This document shows positions 25,501 to 32,981 of a DNA stretch of 64,000 bases, one piece after another. Origin of the DNA: Zygnema cylindricum (taxonomy: Eukaryota > Streptophyta > Zygnematophyceae > Zygnematales > Zygnemataceae); contig JBBHKE010001289.1 in the NCBI GenBank assembly GCA_037447655.1, positions 85,691 through 149,690 of the forward strand, written 5' to 3'. How positions within the stretch are numbered: position 1 is the stretch's first letter; every line of letters begins with the position of its first letter. The notes under the pieces are model-generated. The model was not told where the DNA came from and did no database searches. It saw only the letters and a program-made list of their open reading frames with translations. The position numbers were made by a program, and so were the translations under genes.

Positions 25501-26738
25501 CCTGTTTTCCCCTTCCTCCCTATTTTCCCCTCCTTATCCTAACAAGATCCTCGGTATCGTCTCCCCCTCCCCCTCTGTTCTCCCACCCTCCTCCCGCCTC
25601 CCTCCTCCCTCTCCTTACGAGCTCCTAGTATCTCCTAGCTCCTCCCTCCACCCTCCCCCTTTCCCCCCCTCCCCCCCTTTCATTCCCTCCTAGCAAAATT
25701 GCGCACTCTCTTCCTCTCCCTTTCTCCTCCTTTCCCCTTTCCCCTCCTTTCGTCCCTTTCGTTTTCTTCTCTCCCTCTCCATCGAGATCGCTCATCCTCA
25801 TTCCTACCCTTCCCCTCTCCCCGCTTCTCTCCTCCATCTCCTAACGAGACCGTTCATTCTCTTCTACCCCTCTTCCACCCTCCTCCTGCCTCCCCCTCCC
25901 CGCCCTCACCACTCTGCCTCCCTTTCTCCTTTTCCTCCCCCTCCCCTCCCTCCCCTAAACAAATCCCTCATTCGCTCTCCTTCCCTCTCTCCCTTCCGCC
26001 CCCTCTCTCCTATATACCCATGTAGATATCATCATCCCTCTTCACTGGTCGTTGAAAGCGATGCCTCATTCTCCCCTTTCCCCTCCCTCCTTCCCCTCCC
26101 TCCTTCCCTCCCTCCTATCAAATCACCCTGCGGCTTGTTAATCCCCTCCCAATGGTCATCGATAGAGTCCTTTGTGTTCTTCTCCCCTCTCCCTTTCCTT
26201 TCCCTCCTCTCCCCTCCCCTCCCCTCCCCTCCCCTCCCCTCCCCTCCCCTCCTCTCCCCTCCCCTCCCCTCCCCTCCTCTCTCCTCCCCTCCCCTCCCCT
26301 CCCCTCCCCTCCCCCCTCTCTTTCCTAGTAGTTCAGTGCAATATTCAGTGCGAGATTCAGTGCGAGATTCACTTAGGAGAGAGTGCACGCAGCGCCCGTC
26401 ACTCACATCTCCAACACGCGGCCGTAATTGTCGCACGGGAAAGATCCTCCCCCGCATCTGATTGGGGGAAATTCCTCCTTGTTCGCGATCGCCGCCTTCA
26501 CCGCCTCCAGAGCCGACTCTGCAGCACAAGTACGGACAGACCAGGCAGAGGAGCCAATCAGATTACTATTTCGCACGTGTGAAGGCATGGACCACAGACC
26601 AGGAAAGGGGAAAGGGGAGGGTAAAGGAGGGGAAGACTTACTGTCGGGCTCCGGCATGGGTCCACGGTAGTGTCCCATCACAAGTGCCACGTGGCACGCT
26701 AAGATCAGCACTGTCGCGAAGACCATGGGAGCAGCCAT
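40..26738 (-). CDS. Giant-intron leucine-rich-repeat receptor-like gene, 5' part (15 exons seen; 3' end outside window)
   Basis: Probable secreted or cell-surface LRR receptor. Coding exons, in transcript order: 26642-26738, 26407-26518, 18222-18293, 16947-17018, 14083-14154, 12187-12258, 11497-11568, 11297-11368, 9409-9480, 7401-7472, 7201-7272, 6044-6115, 3933-4004, 1400-1471, 40-111. Joined they give 1,145 nt (381 codons plus 2 nt) with no stop. Exon 1 is a signal peptide, exon 2 an LRR N-terminal cap ending GRVLE, and exons 3-15 are 13 LRRs of 24 residues with the plant consensus NxLSGxIPSSIGxLxxL. Every LRR exon is exactly 72 bp and phase 2, usually splitting a Leu codon as TT/A. Introns are 123 bp to 8.1 kb and mutually related. 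Whether a transmembrane segment and kinase follow cannot be seen. Exon calls come from frame, length, splice sites and motif agreeing; no transcript was available. Confidence 0.9.
1400..1471 (-). CDS. LRR gene exon 14: LRR12, drifting from consensus
   Basis: The exon is 72 bp, acceptor GGTCACAG, donor GTAAGACAC. It encodes YLYNNQLSGSIPFSI then DRGMLLKQ. The N-terminal half keeps the consensus. The second half has lost GQLxxL, though the frame is open. Its last two bases (TC) give Ser with exon 15. Confidence 0.72.
3933..4004 (-). CDS. LRR gene exon 13: LRR11
   Basis: The exon is 72 bp, acceptor GTTACAG, donor GTACGACAC (slightly weaker than GTAAG). It encodes DLSGNKLSGRIPSSFSQ then LIKLDY. 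The donor-side flank matches the exon 8/11 type and the acceptor-side flank the exon 7/10 type, so it looks like a fusion of the two paired exons. Confidence 0.86.
4511..4815 (+). repeat. G-rich intron block, copy 1 (GGGTAGAGGG-like)
   Basis: A G-rich stretch starting GGCACAAGGGGTGGGTGGGA with recurring GGGTAGAGGG and GGTGGGG runs. It is homologous to blocks at 7951 and 14661. In the sense pre-mRNA of the LRR gene (minus strand) it is C-rich; the plus strand could form G-quadruplexes. Confidence 0.7.
6044..6115 (-). CDS. LRR gene exon 12: LRR10
   Basis: The exon is 72 bp, acceptor GTCACAG, donor GTAAGACAC. It encodes WMFNNTFSGSIPSSIGE then MKSLTW and ends CT/, giving Leu with the next exon. 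Aromatic and hydrophobic residues (W, M, F) occupy normally variable exposed positions. Confidence 0.86.
7201..7272 (-). CDS. LRR gene exon 11: LRR9 (paired exon)
   Basis: The exon is 72 bp, acceptor GTCACAG, donor GTAAGACGC. It encodes DLSSNKLSGRIPSSIGQ then LTSLPH. It is nearly identical to exon 8, which lies 4,096 bp away in the next duplicated block. Confidence 0.87.
7401..7472 (-). CDS. LRR gene exon 10: LRR8 (paired exon)
   Basis: The exon is 72 bp, acceptor GTTACAG, donor GTAAGGCAC. It encodes HLSSNQLSGKISCSIGQ then MKSLRE. Ser-Cys replaces the usual Pro-Ser of IPSS, a conservative framework change. It is paired with exon 11 across a 128-bp intron. Confidence 0.86.
7951..8200 (+). repeat. 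G-rich intron block, copy 2
   Basis: Same block as 4511-4815, inside intron 9. It starts GGCACAAGGGGCGGGTGGGA and carries many GGGTAGAGGG-type words, ending near GGTGGTGTTTTACATGGGCT. Confidence 0.7.
9409..9480 (-). CDS. LRR gene exon 9: LRR7
   Basis: The exon is 72 bp, acceptor GTCACAG, donor GTAAGACAC. It encodes DLNDNQLNGSIPSSIGQ then LTRLQI with no stop. Its intron flanks match exon 6. Confidence 0.87.
11297..11368 (-). CDS. LRR gene exon 8: LRR6 (paired exon)
   Basis: The exon is 72 bp, acceptor GTCACAG, donor GTAAGACAC. It encodes DLSTNKLSGRIPSSIGQ then CTSLFY. It ends AT/ rather than TT/, so the junction codon is Ile. A Cys replaces the usual Leu or Met after SSIGQ. Confidence 0.87.
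11497..11568 (-). CDS. LRR gene exon 7: LRR5 (paired exon)
   Basis: The exon is 72 bp, acceptor GTTACAG, donor GTAAGGCAC. It encodes GLSSNQLSGVIPSSIGQ then IKSLRY. It starts exactly 200 bp from the matching point of exon 8, across a 128-bp intron. The same 200-bp pairing recurs at 7201/7401. Confidence 0.87.
12187..12258 (-). CDS. LRR gene exon 6: LRR4
   Basis: The exon is 72 bp, acceptor GTTACAG, donor GTAAGACAC. It encodes HLEENQLSGSIPSSIGQ then MTSLQI. The acceptor-side intron is the second flank type, which contains a conserved stretch near 12270-12330 shared with exons 8, 9, 11 and 12. Confidence 0.87.
14083..14154 (-). CDS. LRR gene exon 5: LRR3
   Basis: The exon is 72 bp, acceptor GTTACAG, donor GTAAGGCAC. 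It encodes GLSNNQLSGKIPRSIGQ then MKSLQN. It is closest to exons 7 and 10 at residue level (GLSSNQLSG and HLSSNQLSG, with IGQ-[IM]-KSL). Confidence 0.87.
14661..15000 (+). repeat. G-rich intron block, copy 3
   Basis: The same block in intron 4, with the clearest tandem GGGTAGAGGGTAGAGGGTAG run around 14,720-14,755. Confidence 0.7.
16463..16556. repeat. AT-rich (TA)n microsatellite in intron 4
   Basis: Alternating TA tracts broken by short T runs. Simple sequence, with no coding signal. Confidence 0.8.
16947..17018 (-). CDS. LRR gene exon 4: LRR2
   Basis: The exon is 72 bp, acceptor GTTACAG, donor GTAAGACAC. It encodes DLFRNNFSGSVPSSIGQ then LTSLQY with no stop. It is the first repeat of the amplified family in transcript order. 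The donor-side intron resembles that of exons 8 and 11, and the acceptor-side intron resembles that of exons 7 and 10. Confidence 0.87.
18222..18293 (-). CDS. LRR gene exon 3: LRR1, diverged founder-type repeat
   Basis: The exon is 72 bp. The acceptor is GGGTGCAG before AACTTT and the donor is TT/GTGAGTA. It encodes TLRETGLVGRIAAEIGN then LTKLTH. Joined to exon 2 it reads RVLEI-TLRETGLVGRI, a normal first LRR after an LRRNT. It uses EIGN rather than SSIGQ and lacks the flanking intron repeats of the other LRR exons, so it is not part of the recent amplification. A Copia LTR begins 164 bp upstream of its acceptor. Confidence 0.85.
18458..19047 (+). repeat. 5' LTR of intronic Copia element
   Basis: TG...CA boundaries. 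Homologous along its length to 23973-24546, with several base changes and about 17 extra bases near the 3' end. Confidence 0.9.
19080..20700 (+). pseudogene. Copia gag pseudogene (UBN2-type Gag with zinc knuckles)
   Basis: A broken Gag: fragments include ITGLMQTCSVSVHDHF (about 19,700-19,745), which matches the Gag of the 57-62 kb element. It also has a CCHC zinc knuckle (CFRCNWPGHISASC) at about 20,255-20,300, and a second half-knuckle (CGKLGHTRQQC) at about 20,325-20,355 whose first Cys is lost in a frameshift. A Gly/Arg-rich tail follows, duplicated in tandem. Several stops and frame changes mean no intact Gag could be made. Confidence 0.85.
20361..20672 (+). repeat. 156-bp in-frame tandem duplication in Gag RG-rich tail
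   Basis: Two copies, 20361-20516 and 20517-20672, starting CTAAATTAAGTATCGGAGGA. Each encodes a GRGRGRENGHGRGRYG-like segment. 156 bp is 52 codons, so the duplication itself keeps frame. Confidence 0.85.
20720..23935 (+). pseudogene. Copia pol pseudogene (protease, integrase, RT, RNase H)
   Basis: Protease motif RIDTGASHHVCTD lies near 20,740-20,780. Integrase pieces follow at 21,120-21,900: an LVHADLCG start, NDYSRFLWV and a degraded catalytic region. RT begins near 22,580 with WVFKTKTGASGEVVKFKARL and reaches YVDD near 23,095-23,125. RNase H with LSEAEYMAACHA lies at 23,600-23,935. Many frame changes and stops separate the parts. The best resemblance is to the 57-62 kb element. Confidence 0.87.
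23973..24546 (+). repeat. 3' LTR of intronic Copia element
   Basis: Starts immediately after the polypurine tract and ends CTTTCA at 24546. Partner of 18458-19047. Confidence 0.9.
24700..26335. repeat. Pyrimidine-rich minisatellite in LRR intron 2
   Basis: Almost pure C/T on the plus strand, punctuated every roughly 80-120 bases by short purine-containing words such as AACAAGATCCC, CATCGAGATCGC and CTAACGAGACC, so it is a degenerate tandem repeat rather than random. In the LRR pre-mRNA it reads G/A-rich. Long plus-strand reading frames here (for example 25205-25693) are compositional artefacts. 24,547-24,700 is transitional, with nothing recognised. Confidence 0.75.
26206..26316. repeat. (CCCCT)n pentanucleotide microsatellite
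   Basis: About 20 near-perfect CCCCT units with occasional CCTCT. It begins about 90 bp downstream of the exon 2 donor of the LRR gene; the transcript strand is (AGGGG)n, with strong quadruplex potential. Confidence 0.9.
26407..26518 (-). CDS. LRR gene exon 2: LRR N-terminal cap (LRRNT)
   Basis: The exon is 112 bp. The acceptor follows a pyrimidine-rich stretch ending TGTGCTGCAG, and the donor is GAT/GTGAGT. The joined codon at the 5' side gives Lys, so the mature N-terminus reads PDKSALEAVKAAIANK, matching the helical start of LRR caps (D-x-x-AL-x-x-x-K). It continues to a two-Cys segment, IRCGGGSFPCDNYGRVLE, comparable to the usual C-x-x-x-GRVxxL end of plant LRRNT domains. The last codon is split after two bases, the phase needed to join the 72-bp LRR exons. 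Read without splicing it would stop at once (ATG TGA), which could mislead gene callers into a small secreted peptide. Confidence 0.8.
26642..26738 (-). CDS. LRR gene exon 1: signal peptide
   Basis: Starts at the ATG read from CAT at 26736-26738 and encodes 32 residues plus one base. The N-terminus MAAPMVFATVLILACHVALV is hydrophobic and followed by MGHYRG, a typical signal peptide. It ends at a strong donor, CCCGACA/GTAAGT, after the residues MPEPD. Intron 1 is only 123 bp. The start is chosen because it is the first in-frame ATG ahead of the hydrophobic core; a second Met at residue 5 is possible. Confidence 0.82.
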
Positions 26739-27600
26739 GGCTGAGCACTCGCCGCTTCAATGGGGCACGTGGCAGATCTGGCTCAAGAAAATCTACTTTT
26801 CAGAATGCCGAAGGAATTCTCCGTAGAAACTGGTTCTCTCTTTCTATCCAGCGATGCGAAGCAATTACAGGCGTCGTTTGAGGAATCGAAGGAGCGATCT
26901 TTTTTGTCGCCTTCTCTAGGTCGGTGGCACATGCGTCGACAACTTTTAGCGTGATAGTGCGCCGCGCTTCGCACGTGTGAAAACAGCTACGTTTCGAGAA
27001 CTGTCTCCGACGTGTAAACCTGTTTAAAGTACGAATTTACTTTTGGTTGAAAACTTGTTTTTTCGCTGAAATCTGAAATGAAATTTTCGAACTTGTGGAA
27101 TTCTTTCGCCTTTCCACGTCAGCACACGTGTCACCCTATAGAGAAAAGTTAACCAATTAATGAGCACATTTCCTTCCAGACAAAACAATCGACGAGTAGA
27201 ATTTTGTTGTTTGTGAGACTATCACATACGACAAGCCAAACGAAAGGGAACTCACTTAAAATGACCATTCGTTCTAAATTTCACGCGTGTGCTCGGCTCC
27301 CACGATTGGGCCGCTGCAAACTAAAATTCACGTTTGGCATTTTATTTTATTTTTTTAATGTTGAAATAGTTTTCATTACCTTCTAATGAACGAGTGCACA
27401 TTGCCCTTTAACGGTTTCGCAAGTGTAAACCTAATATTTTTGTGGTTTTGATACATGTGCAGCTACCTTTAACTTAGATTAATATCGGAAAGAGGATCGG
27501 TCAATCGCACCGAATTTTGGACAATCTGCAATAATGCAGTCGACGTGTTTTTGCCTTTTTCGCACGTGCCGTTTCTTTGACCGAAAGTCTACAATTGGAT
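26739..27600 (-). promoter_or_regulatory. Putative promoter region of LRR gene with CACGTG (G-box) cluster
   Basis: CACGTG cores occur upstream of the minus-strand start codon at 26766-26771 (as CACGTGGC), 26972-26977, 27125-27130 and 27563-27568. G-boxes bind bZIP/bHLH factors and often mediate ABA or light responses (established knowledge). Part of this stretch (about 26,922-26,980) is repeated near 33,981-34,043, so some boxes belong to a dispersed repeat. No convincing TATA box was placed. Confidence 0.35.
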
Positions 27601-27626
27601 CACCCACATGGACGCTGGACTTTTTT
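27517..27626 (+). repeat. Dispersed repeat module (partner near 30,567)
   Basis: Begins TTGGACAATCTGCAATAAT and continues with similarity to 30,567-30,675. A looser third copy lies near 31,180-31,260. A second shared module, ATCAATCGCTTA..., follows at 27,747, 30,776 and (looser) 32,725. This suggests copies of one unclassified element scattered through 27-33 kb. Confidence 0.55.
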
Positions 27627-27809
27627 GACCTATTTGCTCGCTGTAAAGACTGTCCTTTAGGACGGTGGAATTGTACATTTTGTCGTTTGTGGCCTGTTCT
27701 ATTTTGTCGTTATTTGGAACGGCATCAATCGCCAGAACCTTTGACCATCAATCGCTTAAGTACGGTGAGTACGGTAGGAAAAGTTGTTAGGGTTAATACT
27801 GAGCACTCA

Positions 27810-27903
27810 TTTAGCGACGAGACGGTCTCGTCGCTAAAGCAACATTGGCTAGCGACGAAGTGGTCTCGTCGCCGAAATAGCGACGAAGTGACGTCGTCGC
27901 TGA
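27810..27903. repeat. Three consecutive hairpins with TAGCGACGA arms
   Basis: Palindromes at 27810-27838 (14-bp perfect arms, TTTAGCGACGAGAC), about 27849-27875 and about 27878-27903 share the arm TAGCGACGA. Similar TAGCGACG palindromes are known in subterminal regions of plant CACTA-type transposons. No CACTA terminus or transposase was found, so this is a remnant at best. Confidence 0.6.
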
Positions 27904-29019
27904 ATATTTGAAATGACGTCGAAATGTTGGTTCGTTTCGGTTCGTTTGACTTTTTAGTACCGCGTGGGTTTGGTCGGTTGACGGTTCGTTGTATTTGTCG
28001 GTCATTTAGATTTGGACGTTCTACTTTTGTCGGTCCAATTGTACTTCAAGTAATTACACGCTGTCATGTGAAAGTGACACCTTTTCTTTGTTGGTCGAAT
28101 GTTGTTGTGAGGTTTCACCACGAAGACGTTTAGTTGTACAGTTATTTATGCCTTGTAGCTTTGTGTGTAATTTATCTTTTTGGGAGGCGTAGTTAATTCT
28201 GGAAGTGTAGAAGAAACAGTAACCTTTTGTTACCTGGACGTTACATTTTAATATATTGGAGTTTTGGAGGATCAAATCTTTTTTTATGTGTTTATTTTGC
28301 TTGCTTAGTTTCTTTCAAAAGTCGCACTAATAATGATTTACTTTGCGCGTTTCATTAGAAGGGGTTATCATATTTTTGAAAAGGGAAATCAAAATGTGCA
28401 AAGCAACTTAAACTCTATAAGTGTTACGAGTCGAATTGATTTTAGATCGATTTCAAGGCGGTCTGAGTACAGTTTAATTATCGGTAAGTATCGATCTTGG
28501 CATATATTTGTATCGCGATATTGCGAGTTTTTCTTCGATATTAGAAAATGCAGCGCTTACAAAGTGAAAAAATGTTGGGAAAAACTCTATCCTCGAGTCT
28601 TCATGCTTCTTAGGACGAGTGAAAAATAAATTAGAAAAGAAAAAAAATCCTTGTCTTACATGCCTTCCTCCTCCTGACCACCATATTCTCTTTTTCTTCT
28701 CTTCTCTTAAGGATCTTCTAGAGTTGTTAAAGGCATTTTGGCCCTCTTAACAGTTATTTAGGGTTTATTTTTAAGGTAATTTAGATTTTAACGTCTTCTC
28801 ACGTATGCACGCCGTGCACATTACCTTTTTAAGTTCTTTAACACTTTCACACGTGTAGAAATTAAAGGTTTCTTTTAGCATTTTATAGGTTTAAACTTAT
28901 AAAAATAAATTGCTGCATTTAACTCCTCTCTTCAACTCCCACACTTGTCGCAGTCATTGAAGGTTGGAGAGGGAGATAAAGCCATGCCTGCCTATGCTGT
29001 CAAGGGAGAGAGAGACAGG
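27904..29019. other. Unassigned AT-rich intergenic sequence
   Basis: No reading frame with recognisable motifs and no clear splice-bounded exon on either strand. 28,930-29,020 ends in an AG-rich stretch at the edge of the following terminal-inverted-repeat element. Confidence 0.5.
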
Positions 29020-29563
29020 TACACCGCCAATCGTTATTAGTGTGTACGTTTTTTTAGCGTATAAAAATAATTACTGTGATGTACGCTGTTTAAGAATTTG
29101 ATAATTTTGGAAAAAATCATACATTCTAATTGTTTAGTTTTGGTAATTTGGATCTTTGAAAAAAAAAATGTCGGTCGCAAACATGCTTACACTAATATAG
29201 GTCTTCGTACAAAATCTGACAAATCGTACACAAATCGTACATTCACACGGTCGAAACGCGGCTGTCGGACGAATATGTGCGAGCGGGATTTTTTACGACC
29301 TGGTTTTTTTTCCTTTTTAGAACGCACATTCTCATGCGTCCGCGGTTACTAAATCTAATTTATTGTATTTTTTAACTTAAAAAGGTACATTTATGTACGG
29401 TCTGACACTGACCGTACACCACTCTATTTAAGAGACAATGTATTGAAAATAAACCTAAATAGAATAAAGAAAAAAATAGAATGAACTACACTAATGGAGA
29501 ATTAAAAAAAAAAAAAGCGGGACGGAATTAGGGTACACAACGCTAATAACGATTGGCGGTGTA
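29020..29563 (+). mobile_element. Nonautonomous TIR element, TA-flanked, copy 1 (544 bp)
   Basis: Begins TA-CACCGCCAATCGTTATTAG and ends with the reverse complement CTAATAACGATTGGCGGTG-TA. The same termini and interior recur, inverted, at 45722-46261. TA at both ends fits a TA target duplication (Tc1/mariner-like) or a TA that is part of the inverted repeat. An 84-codon frame (29098-29352) is conserved in copy 2 but has no recognised domain. Too small for a transposase gene. Confidence 0.8.
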
Positions 29564-29575
29564 GTATATTTTGGT

Positions 29576-29632
29576 AAACCCGCTAATAACGATTGACGGT
29601 GTAGTATATTTTGGTAGGTTTACCAAAATGTA
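29576..29632 (+). repeat. Duplicated right terminus of TIR element
   Basis: CGCTAATAACGATTGACGGT plus the 15-20 bp of flank following copy 1 is repeated directly after it, with one base change in the inverted repeat. It includes an adjacent TTTTGGTAGGTTTACCAAAA palindrome. Probably a local duplication of the element-host junction. Confidence 0.65.
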
Positions 29633-32600
29633 CTAGACGGGCCAAAGATTTTATCCTTATACTTACCGTCCGTCAAGTCAGCAGTAGACGTTAGCTTTAT
29701 CCTACAGTCTATGAGTAGTGCTGAGATATATAGGCTTCGATAAGTATTTAAAAAGGTACATAATACATAAATTTATTTAACGCCACGAATAGACTTCTAA
29801 AATAAATATAGTTAGAATATACATAAAGCTTACAGTTCTTCACGAAACAAAAACCCCACATTTGTTTCGATGGCGAAACAAATACCGCGCATTGATTTTT
29901 GACGGCTAGAATCAAAAGTCGGTTTTGATCAAACGGCCACAATAGGTGCCGAGATCGCGGAAAAGGCGCTTTGGCGGTTTTCAGTCACCCCCACGTCAAG
30001 CACCACGTGGCACAACATCATTGGCTTCCGGCATCTCTGAAGAATATAGGAACTAATCCAGATATGGGAAGCGTCATCTTTTTGGCCATTGCCGTACGAT
30101 GGTCGTACAAAGAGTACTTCAGCACCTGTACCATTCTGTACGACATAATCTTCTGCTTGGTGCCATACTCTAGTAGTAGAGGGTTTAGAGAGGGATTTAG
30201 GACTTATAAAATTTGGTAGGTAGCCGCCTCTCTCCTAGAGTGCTTCTGTACAAAATGTCAACTTTGACCCTTCATAACTTACTGCTCAGGGGAGCAAATT
30301 CAGAGATTCTTTTTGCTATTCACTCACGTGAGTATTTTCTTCATAGGGGTGTAGGTGGTTAGGGTTTTTGTCTGCCAGGGTGGTAGTTATTCTTCCCGAA
30401 ACACAAAGGGGTAGAGTTATCCTAGGGGCTTTGTGTGAGCTGCCCATTCTGAGGACTTTTGGAGGTCTCAGAATTGCAACACGTGTGTATATTGGAAGTT
30501 TTTTTTATGTTTGTGATACGTTTGCAATTCCCTTTAGGGCGAAGAAGCGATTTTTATGACCGTTATTTGGACAATCTGCAATAATACGGTCGGTGTGTCT
30601 TTGTACGTTTGCCGTTTTTCGCACATGCGGTTTCTTTGAGCAAAAAGCAATAATTAGATCACGAACATGGACGTTGATTTTCTAGGGTATGGTATTTTTG
30701 TTTGCTCCGGAATACGTCCTTTCGTACAGGCTTTTGGCACATATTTTCATTATTTCCAATAGGAAATATCGTCTATCAATCGCTTACGTTACGATCAGTA
30801 TGGCAGGAAAACTCGCTTTTCAGTGAAATGATTATAATGTTTTTGAAAAGGAAAATCAAAATGTGGGAAGCAGCTTTAGTTTTAGTATTGAATGATGTGT
30901 ATCGAACTGATTTTAATCGAACTTGCTCCAAATCACTTGCATTTTGCCTTTTGTTTCTTTTGTTTAATGTTTTTCCATTGTCTTTATTAGCATTTTTGGC
31001 ATTCTTAAGCATTGTGGATTTATTTAAATTTGCCAAGGGTTTTTAGGTTTCTACGTGTTCCCATGTGTGTAATGTTTTTTTTTTGGGCGTGAAAATAGGA
31101 ACATTTGTTTGTTTGGGATACATGTGCCCACATCCTTATAGGTAAATCGAAAAAAAATATCTTTTGACTGTTTTTTGTACAATTTACATCGTACGGTCGA
31201 CGTGTCTTTATCGGTTTAGCAGTATTAGCACATGAAGTTTCTTTTACCTTTGATTATTATGGTGCGTCTCCATGTGCTAAAGTAAGGGTTTTTTTTCTGT
31301 TGTCTTTATCAAAAACTTAGAGCCGTACCGCGTAAGTTTCAACCGTACAAAACATTAGAAAAAAGAGAAATACATTTTGCGTCATCGTCAAATTTAGGGT
31401 GTACTACATGTTGTTGTCTTCTGTTCTTCGACCCACTACCACACCAAAAAATGTCATCTTCAAACTTTTCTTTAAAGCACATGGACAATGTGTTTTGAGT
31501 TTTTTTTTCCGAAAAAATAGATAAGAACACGTATTCACACGTGTAAAAAAATTTACAAAAATTTCAAACGAATTCAAGCGACGACGAAGGGTCTACTATT
31601 TGTAAAGTTTTGTCCGTTTGCGTCCATCATTGTACACAATTTGTTTTGTTTTGTCGCGTTTCGTTCAGTACGGATTTTTTCATTCCAAGGGTCTGAAAAT
31701 TACGATGCCATTTGACGAAGTCGTGAGAAATCTCTAAGGGCGCCCCAACAAGTCGCACACGCCGCCTCTCTCATGCAGCCTCGCATTCTCTCCTTCAAAC
31801 TGTATCACTCTTTCAAATTTTACTATTCCTCATCCTTTCACGAGGCGTTACGCTGACCGTTGGGAAGATGGAGAAAACTTTTTTTGCCTTAAAAAATTGA
31901 AAACCCACAATTATCATTGCTATATTTTTTAACTCGGACAAAGGTGGATAATAGTATTTTTATTATGGTGTTTTATCCGAAAATTTTACCACGTTTTTTT
32001 AGGCTTAGAATTACAAAAAAAAAATCTACTTATTGTGCTTAATATTGGTTTTATTACGTCACACGTAATCTATTGTGCAAATCGGTTATTCTAAAACCCG
32101 ATTTTATTATGAATATTATTATTTTTTTTTACTTTTTTCTTTATTTTCTTTATTTCTTTACACAAGAATGAAAAAATCAATGTATCTATTATGAGTTAAA
32201 AGAAAACTTAAATTTCTCGTGATTAAATCAAATATGAGATAGGTTTCTGAAATAGGAATAAAGATTTATTGCCAAAAGGCAGCCGTACAAGGAAGGCAGC
32301 GTCAGCCATGGAAAGCATCCATGGACAAAGGGTTGAAAAGGTAAATGTCTTCAAATGTAAAAAAAAACTATGCGACATCACTCACAATTTTAAATAATCC
32401 GGTGCGTCATCACAGATTATTGACGTTGGAAGTCATCACGGGCATTGTTAGCGTATACAAATGTCACACCCTTAAGTAACATTTTTTTTTTGTTACACAT
32501 AAGGACACCTGAAATGTGAGTACGCCAAATCTGCGCTAAAAAACAAAGTAATTCCCCTAAATTTTAAGTAGATGGAGACACACCCAGGTAATTCCCCTAC

Positions 32601-32930
32601 GTTTCAAGTACATGGAGTCGCACCTTTATTCTACTGTACATTTGTTAGCTATGGAGTATACCCGTTTCGTACAGGCTTTTGGTTCATTTTGTTGTTATTT
32701 CGAACCGTATTAATCGCCACAATCTTTGAGGATCATCACTTAAGTACAGTGAGTAACGTATGAAAAGTCGCACTAAATTCTTTGCGACTAACCTAAGTTG
32801 TAGTTCATGGGTTGGAGTATATTGAAACGGGATATAGAATTGGACGAAACAACTTGAACTTTGTTAATGTTGCATATCAACCTCATTTTCAAGCAATTTT
32901 AAGCAGTTTGAGTACAATTCTCAATTATTA
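29633..32930. other. Unassigned repeat-rich intergenic sequence
   Basis: Contains dispersed modules shared with 27.5-27.8 kb (near 30,567, 30,776, 31,180 and 32,725) and frequent CCGTAC/GTACGG words. I see no protein-coding exon with support. 31,740-32,530 is featureless AT-rich DNA. Confidence 0.5.
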
Positions 32931-32981
32931 GTCAGCAGAGGTCGCAATCGAGTACCCGATTCCTTACCCGAACGTTACCCA

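Noticed and set aside
25205-26582. Long Pro/Ser/Leu-rich plus-strand frames
   Set aside because: They arise from CCCT/CTCC composition, with no start context or domain.
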